A stretch of DNA of 8,646 nt from Bacteroidales bacterium. Lineage in GTDB: Bacteria > Bacteroidota > Bacteroidia > Bacteroidales > VadinHA17. The notes below the pieces were generated by a model that saw only the letters and a program-made list of their open reading frames with translations, made no database searches and was not told the DNA's origin. Positions 1-4,445 of the stretch are shown here, one piece after another (the stretch's first letter is position 1; each line of letters starts with the position of its first letter). The DNA lies in assembly GCA_015486475.1 (NCBI GenBank), contig WFRO01000520.1:1-8646 (forward strand), given 5' to 3'. The translations under genes and the position numbers were made by a program.

Positions 1-134
1 CGCAACCCCGGGACAGCGGTGAAGGCCCGGATGAGCGGTGCATTGCGGGAACCCGGAGAGAAGACGACCGTTTGCAGGCCCTTCTCCCGGAAGATACGTA
101 CCAGTATGCCCAGATATGCTTTGGCCGGGTTCAT
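1..134 (-). CDS. menD: MenD, 5' part only (SEPHCHC synthase)
   Basis: This is the N-terminal 44 codons of 2-succinyl-5-enolpyruvyl-6-hydroxy-3-cyclohexene-1-carboxylate synthase, the thiamine-diphosphate enzyme that joins isochorismate and 2-oxoglutarate in menaquinone synthesis. The frame starts with ATG at 134 and reads MNPAKAYLGILVRIF, then VVFSPGSRNAPL at residues 23-34. The SPGSR-x-x-PL signature is the N-terminal hallmark of MenD, where the Arg sits in the substrate site. The ATG overlaps the TGA of the preceding isochorismate synthase gene in an ATGA (131-134), so the two are probably translationally coupled and their products catalyse consecutive steps. The gene is cut by the window edge, so length, the ThDP-binding motif and the C-terminus cannot be judged. 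The motif plus position directly after menF makes the assignment fairly secure despite the short fragment. Confidence 0.85.
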   Translation of the reverse strand, partial: MNPAKAYLGILVRIFREKGLQTVVFSPGSRNAPLIRAFTAVPGL

Positions 135-1228
135 CCGGTAAAGTTGGGCATTTTTTCCAAAACGGACAAGAGGGTGTTCATCTTCAGCCGGGTCTCTTCC
201 CACTCTTTCTCCGGCACCGAGGCGGCAGTGAGGCCTCCTCCTGCATACAGGAGCGCACGGCGCATCCCGGGGAGGAACTGCATGCTCCGGATGTTTATGT
301 ACAGGCGGGAAGGATAACGTGTGTTCCAGGGACCCAGGTAACCGGTGTAGTATTGCCGGTCATACAGCTCCGTTTCTCTCAGGATCTCGAGCGCCGCCTG
401 CTGGGGGTAACCACAGATCGCCGGTGTGGGATGCAGGGCCTGTAACAACCGGGCAATATCTTCCGGATGTCCCGTCCTGGCGATACGTATGGTCGTCTCC
501 AGGTGGGCCATGCCCCCCGCGATCACCGTATGGGGTCCTTTGTTCGGAACAGTCCGGAAACCGGCACGCCGCAGCTCTTCCAGGATGTAGTCGGTTACGA
601 TCTGCTGCTCATGAAGCTCTTTGGAGCCCCAGTCAGGGATGCTCCTGCTTTCGTCCAGTGGCAACGTACCGGCGAGGGCCGTGGTTTCGTAATATTGCCC
701 CGTCGCATTCAGCAACACCTCCGGCGTGGCTCCTGCCCAGATGCCACGGCCCGGCAGATAAACCAGGAAAATAAAGGCCGCGGGATATTGATGATGGAGC
801 GTCGTGAAAAAAGCCGTGAAATCAAATACCTCCGGCAGAGGGACCGCTTCGGGACGGGTCAGTACCACTTTCTCGGCCTGGCCCTGCTCTATCCTCGAGA
901 GGATCTCCCCGATCTTCTTCAGATAGGCTTTCTTTCCGGGGATATCCGGGTCATGCGAGGCTGTCGTTTCCGGTTCCTGCAGGGCTACGGGCCCCGATCC
1001 TTCATGTCCCGGAGCCCATGTGTAGGAGAGGTCGTGCCGTATATACACCGGGGGTAACCGGGATCCTTCATCGAAGGGAGCCAGAAAAAAACCGGAAAGA
1101 TCCGGCATCTCTTCCGGCCGGAAAGTGTTGATCTCCCTGTCGTTCTGGACGATGTTGATGAACTCGCTCTCGTGAGGATAACGGAAAGTGACGAAAGGAT
1201 AACCGGTCTTTATCAACAGGTTGATCAT
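131..1228 (-). CDS. menF: Isochorismate synthase (chorismate-binding enzyme)
   Basis: The 365-residue product converts chorismate to isochorismate, the committed step to menaquinone; it is probably cytoplasmic and Mg-dependent. The C-terminal two thirds carry the chorismate-binding fold: KVVLTR at 120-125 (the Lys is the expected general base), GATPEVLL at 166-173, LAGT at 185-188, SKELHEQQIV at 202-211, HPTPAICGYP at 266-275, and the closing GGGLTAASVPEKEWEET at 330-346. All are family signatures. The start at 1228 (MINLLIKTGYPF) is preferred because the frame also runs open to an ATG at 1261, which would overlap the upstream thioesterase gene and add an unlikely 11-residue MCPGREIKRTS leader. 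With the chosen start the spacer to the thioesterase stop is 10 bases. The menD start overlaps its stop codon. EntC-type enzymes share this fold, but the menD neighbour points to menaquinone rather than a siderophore. Length is normal for Bacteroidota homologues. Confidence 0.92.
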   Translation of the reverse strand: MINLLIKTGYPFVTFRYPHESEFINIVQNDREINTFRPEEMPDLSGFFLAPFDEGSRLPPVYIRHDLSYTWAPGHEGSGPVALQEPETTASHDPDIPGKKAYLKKIGEILSRIEQGQAEKVVLTRPEAVPLPEVFDFTAFFTTLHHQYPAAFIFLVYLPGRGIWAGATPEVLLNATGQYYETTALAGTLPLDESRSIPDWGSKELHEQQIVTDYILEELRRAGFRTVPNKGPHTVIAGGMAHLETTIRIARTGHPEDIARLLQALHPTPAICGYPQQAALEILRETELYDRQYYTGYLGPWNTRYPSRLYINIRSMQFLPGMRRALLYAGGGLTAASVPEKEWEETRLKMNTLLSVLEKMPNFTG

Positions 1229-1238
1229 GGATGTTCTT

Positions 1239-1670
1239 TTAATTTCCCTGCCGGGACACAATGAAGTTGGTCAGACGGGCCGCGGATACCAGCTCGTGCG
1301 CTTCGTTGAAGATGTCAATGTTCCAGATGTGGGTGTTGCGGCCCTGGTGCAGGAGGCGTGCTTCGGCATAGACCCATCCCTCTTTTACAGGGCGTACATG
1401 GTTGGCGGTAAGAGCTGCTCCCCGGACATCATATCTCTCCATGTCCGTGATCAGGATGGAGCCCAGGCTGCCTACGGTCTCAGCCAGGGCCAGGCTGGCC
1501 CCTCCGTGAAGGATGTTGGCCACCGGCTGCAGCGTGCGACGGTCTACCGGCATGCGCGCCCGTACAAAACCCTCCTCCACATCCAGATACTCTATGCCCA
1601 GGCTCTCCATCAGGGTGTTCCGGCTCAGGGCATTGAGCTCGGCAGGCGTCAGTTCGGATATCGGTTTCAT
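1239..1670 (-). CDS. Hotdog-fold thioesterase, MenI-type DHNA-CoA hydrolase candidate
   Basis: The 143-residue protein is a PaaI/YdiI-type hotdog acyl-CoA thioesterase. The core shows Q48, the H55-G56-G57 turn and E64 in LAETVGS, matching in order and spacing the Gln/His-Gly/Glu active site of E. coli MenI (YdiI) and Arthrobacter-type 4-hydroxybenzoyl-CoA thioesterases. The later HVRPV (91-95) and RNTHIWNIDI (111-120) strands are also typical. The start at 1670 (MKPISELTPAEL) is chosen over an upstream ATG at 1727, because the intervening residues look unlike the family and would cover the promoter-like site at 1685-1692. It lies first in an operon with menF and menD, so hydrolysis of 1,4-dihydroxy-2-naphthoyl-CoA is the natural role. 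That specificity is inferred from context; the thioesterase class is seen directly. A general phenylacetyl-CoA-type thioesterase is the alternative. Confidence 0.85.
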   Translation of the reverse strand: MKPISELTPAELNALSRNTLMESLGIEYLDVEEGFVRARMPVDRRTLQPVANILHGGASLALAETVGSLGSILITDMERYDVRGAALTANHVRPVKEGWVYAEARLLHQGRNTHIWNIDIFNEAHELVSAARLTNFIVSRQGN

Positions 1671-1684
1671 GCGTGGTTTTTGCG

Positions 1685-1692
1685 CAAAGGTA
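1685..1692 (-). promoter_or_regulatory. Bacteroidetes -7 box for the thioesterase-menF-menD operon
   Basis: On the minus strand the sequence reads TACCTTTG followed by CG, a full match to the Bacteroidetes primary-sigma -7 consensus TAnnTTTG. It lies 14 bases before the thioesterase start codon, giving a very short leader of roughly 8-10 bases if transcription begins about 6 bases downstream. I see no clear TTTG/TTG -33 element at the usual distance, so the call rests on the -7 box and its location. Confidence 0.5.
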
Positions 1693-1755
1693 AGAAAATC
1701 GGGGGATATCAGCGGGAGAACGATCACAGGAAAAGGCTAAAAAAATGCCTCCGGA

Positions 1756-1787
1756 TTTGGCCGGTGCAGAGGATCTTCGTAGCTTTG
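1756..1787 (+). promoter_or_regulatory. Bacteroidetes-type promoter for the GH18 gene
   Basis: TTTG at 1756-1759 and TAGCTTTG at 1780-1787 are separated by 20 bases, matching the Bacteroidetes -33 TTTG / -7 TAnnTTTG promoter. Transcription would start near 1793, leaving a leader of about 45 bases before the chitinase ATG at 1839. The remainder of the 168-base divergent spacer (1671-1838) contains no ORF or strong hairpin that I can see. It ends in an AT-rich run just before the chitinase start. Confidence 0.6.
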
Positions 1788-1838
1788 AAAGGCAGCGGAG
1801 ATATTCTTCCTGTGTATTTTTATTCCATTTTTTAAAGT

Positions 1839-2990
1839 ATGTTACAGATCATCCTGAAAAGAAGACGAAATATCCTTGGGTTCAGTCTGATAGCCCTTTT
1901 TTTGCTTGCTTCCTGTTCACCCCGTCCGGAGGACAGGAAGAGTTCTCCCCGCGTGATCGCCTATGTGCAGGGAGCACGTTTCAAAACAGGGGAGAAAGTG
2001 CCGGCAACATCCCTGACACATATCAACTATGCTTTTGCACTGATAAAGGACGGGGTTCCTTATCTCCCCGGCCGGGATGATGAAAAGAACCTCTATTATC
2101 TGACATCATTGACTTCTGCCAACCCCGGCCTGAAAGTACTGCTTTCGGTAGGAGGATGGGGAGGCTCCATGCATTTTTCGGATGTGGCTCTCACCGACTC
2201 TTCGCGGCGTCTTTTTGCTTCGCGGCTGGCTGTGCTGGTCTCCACCTACAACCTCGACGGGGTGGATATCGACTGGGAGTATCCCGGACAGGAAGGCGCC
2301 GGGAATGTGTACCGTCCTGCCGATAAATACAACTTTTCCCTGCTCCTGGAGGCGATCCGGATCGCCCTCGACCGGATGTCTTTCCTCAGCAGGGACGGGA
2401 AACCTTATCTGCTGTCTGTCGCTGCGGCTGCCAACCAGACCTGGATGGACCATGTGATCATGCGGGATATCGTGCAGCTGGTCGATTATATCAACGTGAT
2501 GACCTATGATTATCACGGGGGCTGGGAATCCCTGACCGGTCATCTTACCAATCTGTATACACCCCGCTGTGAGCCTCAGGGGAATTCCGTGGACCGTTCG
2601 GTGAAAATGTTCCTGGATGCCGGCGTGCCACGGGACAAGATCGTGATAGGAGCCGCTTTTTACGGTCGCTGGTGGAAGAAGGTGGAACCCCGGAACAAAG
2701 GACTATGCCAGGAGAGCACCGGGGCCAGGGGAGAGATGCCCTATTACACGATCGTGGATTCACTGGAGAACCTGTCCGGTTTCAGCCTCAACTGGGACCG
2801 GCGCGCCCGGGCCTCCTGGCTGTGGAACGAAAAGGAACAGATGTTCGTGACCTTTGACGATCCACGCTCGGTAACGGAAAAAGCCAAATATGTCAGGAAA
2901 AAACATCTGGGCGGGATCATGTTCTGGGAACTGTCGGGCGATCATGACGGAGACCTGCTCCATACCCTCGTATCCTCATTAAACCAGTGA
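1839..2990 (+). CDS. GH18 chitinase-type lipoprotein
   Basis: The 383-residue product is a family 18 glycosidase expected to cleave beta-1,4 bonds next to GlcNAc by substrate-assisted catalysis. The N-terminus is a lipoprotein signal: basic LKRRR, a hydrophobic stretch, then LLASC with the acylated Cys at 26, so the enzyme is membrane anchored, perhaps at the cell surface. The catalytic domain spans about 37-380. It has the SVGGW strand-3 motif at 103-107, DGVDIDWEYP at 140-149 (DxxDxDxE, with E147 as acid/base), MTYDYHG at 221-227, GAAFYGRWW at 271-279 and MFWELSGD at 361-368. The region between FYGR and the last strand holds the small alpha+beta insertion usual in processive-type chitinases. 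The DWEYP and MTYDY forms favour a chitinase over an endo-beta-N-acetylglucosaminidase, but substrate cannot be settled from sequence. No separate binding domain is fused; the CBM9-like lipoprotein nearby might supply one. Confidence 0.92.
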   Translation: MLQIILKRRRNILGFSLIALFLLASCSPRPEDRKSSPRVIAYVQGARFKTGEKVPATSLTHINYAFALIKDGVPYLPGRDDEKNLYYLTSLTSANPGLKVLLSVGGWGGSMHFSDVALTDSSRRLFASRLAVLVSTYNLDGVDIDWEYPGQEGAGNVYRPADKYNFSLLLEAIRIALDRMSFLSRDGKPYLLSVAAAANQTWMDHVIMRDIVQLVDYINVMTYDYHGGWESLTGHLTNLYTPRCEPQGNSVDRSVKMFLDAGVPRDKIVIGAAFYGRWWKKVEPRNKGLCQESTGARGEMPYYTIVDSLENLSGFSLNWDRRARASWLWNEKEQMFVTFDDPRSVTEKAKYVRKKHLGGIMFWELSGDHDGDLLHTLVSSLNQ

Positions 2991-2992
2991 AT

Positions 2993-3157
2993 ATGGAAAG
3001 AAAAGATTTTATCAGATATTCTCTGACAAGTCTGAGAGCTGCCGTAATGCTTCCTTCGTTCCTGATTTCCTGTGCCGGAGAGGAAGCACAGGGCCTCTGC
3101 CTCTTCCGTTACGGCAGTATGAATGAAAAACACTGGAAGTACTTCCTGGTACGATAA
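2993..3157 (+). CDS. Small lipoprotein-like ORF, possible gene remnant
   Basis: A 54-codon ORF begins 2 bases after the chitinase stop. Residues 1-28 look like an export signal: MERKDFIRYSL resembles the xRRDFIK leaders of Bacteroidota Tat or lipoprotein substrates (here RK rather than RR), followed by a hydrophobic segment ending PSFLISC, a good lipobox with Cys at 28. Only 26 residues follow the Cys, ending HWKYFLVR, with no domain I recognise. Such leaders usually precede proteins of 300-500 residues, so this may be a remnant whose body was deleted, or a genuine tiny lipoprotein. A nested inverted repeat lies inside it (3039-3117). The tight spacing suggests translational coupling to the chitinase. 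Its reality as an expressed gene is uncertain. Confidence 0.4.
   Translation: MERKDFIRYSLTSLRAAVMLPSFLISCAGEEAQGLCLFRYGSMNEKHWKYFLVR
3039..3117 (+). repeat. Nested inverted repeats in the chitinase/CBM9 spacer
   Basis: CTGCCGTAA at 3039-3047 is exactly complementary to TTACGGCAG at 3109-3117, extendable inward by a T-G wobble and a G-C pair. Inside lies a second perfect hairpin, CCTGTGC at 3069-3075 with GCACAGG at 3086-3092 around a 10-base loop. GCTTCCT at 3049-3055 can instead pair with AGGAAGC at 3081-3087, which would compete with the inner hairpin. There is no T-run after the outer stem, so it is not an ordinary intrinsic terminator. Function unknown. Confidence 0.45.
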
Positions 3158-3182
3158 AGAATAATCCTGTAATTTTAAAAGT

Positions 3183-4337
3183 ATGGTACGAATTTACTTT
3201 TCTTACGGAGTGGCAGCCCTTTTTCTGTTACTGGCAGGCTGCGGCAGGTCGGATCAAAAAGGTGGTAAAGAGAACAAAGCGAAAAATGAAGAGGGTTTCT
3301 ATGAACTGAAGATACCGTTCGCACCCCATCATTATATTTGTTACAGGACCCCGGCCTCCATAAAGGTGGATGGGATCCTGACCGGTAAGGAGTGGGGCAA
3401 AGCCCTCTGGACAGAATATTTCGGGGATATCGAAGGCTCGCTGAAGCCCCGGCCCCCGCTACAGACCAGGGTGAAGATGATGTGGGACGAGGATTACCTC
3501 TACATTGCGGCAGAGCTGGAAGAACCTGACATTTGGGCCACCCTGCGGCAACGGGACACAGTGATCTTCTATGACAACGATTTTGAAGTATTCATCGATC
3601 CTGACGGGGATACCCATCAGTATTATGAATATGAGATGAACGCTTTCGCGACATGGTGGGACCTGCTCCTGATAAAACCCTATCGTGACGGGGGGCCGCC
3701 GGTGAACGGCTGGGATATCAGAGGCCTGAAAAGAGGCGTGCATGTGTATGGTACCCTGAACAAACCGGGTGATAAGGACGATAAATGGACCATCGAGATC
3801 GCTATGCCCTGGGAGATCCTGCGGGAATGTGCACCGGAACAGAAAAAACCTGTTGCAGGTAACGTATGGAGGATCAATTTCTCCCGCGTGGAGTGGGAAA
3901 CCACCGTACACAACGGACGCTATGTGGTGAGAACGGATGAGAAGGGGAAAAGACTCCCCGAGCATAACTGGGTGTGGTCGCCCCAGGGCATCATCAACAT
4001 GCATGCGCCCGAAACCTGGGGTTATCTGCTCTTCTCTGATAAAACGGCCGGCGAAGGAAAGGATATATTTACGATGCCCCCGGGAGAAAAAGAGAAATGG
4101 GTGTTGCGCAACCTGTACTATAAAGAAAAGAGATATCATGACCGGACCGGCAGCTGGACCTCTTCGTTCGAGGAGCTGGGAGTGGATCCCGGGGTGTTCG
4201 ACCGGTTCACGGCCTGGCCTGAAATACAGACCACCGGCGATATGTATGAGATAACCATGCAGGGCCCCGGAAAAACCCTCTGGCACATCTGCCAGGACGG
4301 CCTGACGTGGAAGACAGCTATGAGCAATGAGCCATGA
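3183..4337 (+). CDS. Lipoprotein with CBM9-like carbohydrate-binding domain
   Basis: The 384-residue protein begins with a lipoprotein signal (hydrophobic 9-19, LLAGC with Cys at 20) and a polar, Lys/Glu-rich linker to about 38. Residues about 50-285 form a CBM9-like (DOMON-type) beta-sandwich, recognised from ASIKVDGILTGKEWGKA at 58-74, VKMMWDEDYLYIAAELEEPD at 97-116, DNDFEVFIDPDGD at 131-143, YYEYEMNAF at 147-155, WTIEIAMPW at 202-210, WRINFSRVEW at 229-238 and the closing HAPETWGYLLFS at 274-285. In family members this domain binds sugars; catalysis is not expected. A C-terminal part (about 300-375) rich in charged and aromatic residues is conserved-looking but unassigned. It sits between two glycosidase genes, so a surface or periplasmic glycan-binding role is likely. 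The last codons and the TGA come from a 7-base tandem repeat. No SD is visible; an A/T-rich tract precedes the ATG. Confidence 0.82.
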   Translation: MVRIYFSYGVAALFLLLAGCGRSDQKGGKENKAKNEEGFYELKIPFAPHHYICYRTPASIKVDGILTGKEWGKALWTEYFGDIEGSLKPRPPLQTRVKMMWDEDYLYIAAELEEPDIWATLRQRDTVIFYDNDFEVFIDPDGDTHQYYEYEMNAFATWWDLLLIKPYRDGGPPVNGWDIRGLKRGVHVYGTLNKPGDKDDKWTIEIAMPWEILRECAPEQKKPVAGNVWRINFSRVEWETTVHNGRYVVRTDEKGKRLPEHNWVWSPQGIINMHAPETWGYLLFSDKTAGEGKDIFTMPPGEKEKWVLRNLYYKEKRYHDRTGSWTSSFEELGVDPGVFDRFTAWPEIQTTGDMYEITMQGPGKTLWHICQDGLTWKTAMSNEP

Positions 4338-4445
4338 GCAAAGAGCGATGAGACTAATTGTCAGCCCCAACCTGGAACATGGAACTTGAAACCTGAAACA
4401 ATTCAAACCACAAACGCAGCCGCAGGCTGCATCAAACCTCAAACC
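4320..4445 (+). repeat. Degenerate heptamer tandem repeat region
   Basis: The spacer between the CBM9-like gene and the TIM-barrel gene is built largely of 7-base units of three related types. Five copies of ATGAGCN-like units occupy 4320-4354, four copies of TGRAACN occupy 4373-4400, and TCAAACC-like units occur at 4403-4416 (two, the second imperfect) and 4432-4445 (two perfect). The first array begins within the CBM9-like gene and provides its last codons and stop. The last one ends exactly at the ATG of the next gene. Heptameric short tandem repeats are known from other bacteria, for example the STRR elements of cyanobacteria, but I cannot tie these to a named family. Confidence 0.75.
4416..4430 (+). 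other. Small perfect hairpin within the heptamer region
   Basis: GCAGCC (4416-4421) and GGCTGC (4425-4430) form a 6-bp GC-rich stem with a 3-base loop. It interrupts the TCAAACC-like units and lies 15 bases before the TIM-barrel gene start. No U-run follows, so termination is unlikely. An effect on translation initiation or a processed mRNA end is possible but unproven. Confidence 0.4.

Noticed and set aside
1229..1261. Upstream start for menF overlapping the thioesterase gene
   Set aside because: The 11 added residues are unlike the family, and the 1228 start leaves a normal 10-base spacer.
3170..3177. TAATTTTA as a -7 promoter box for the CBM9-like gene
   Set aside because: The final G is missing, no -33 element is apparent, and the expected start of transcription would fall at or after the ATG at 3183.
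3459..4442. Long minus-strand open frame (327 codons) opposite the CBM9-like gene
   Set aside because: It mirrors a clearly coding gene on the plus strand, has no recognisable motif, and its start lies in the repeat-rich spacer. Open antisense frames are expected in GC-rich coding sequence.
4386..4445. Upstream start for the TIM-barrel gene giving 20 extra residues
   Set aside because: The extra residues are encoded by the heptamer repeats and would place a polar stretch before an otherwise perfect signal peptide starting at 4446.
4320..4445. CRISPR array
   Set aside because: Units are 7 bases, directly adjacent and without unique spacers; no cas genes are present.
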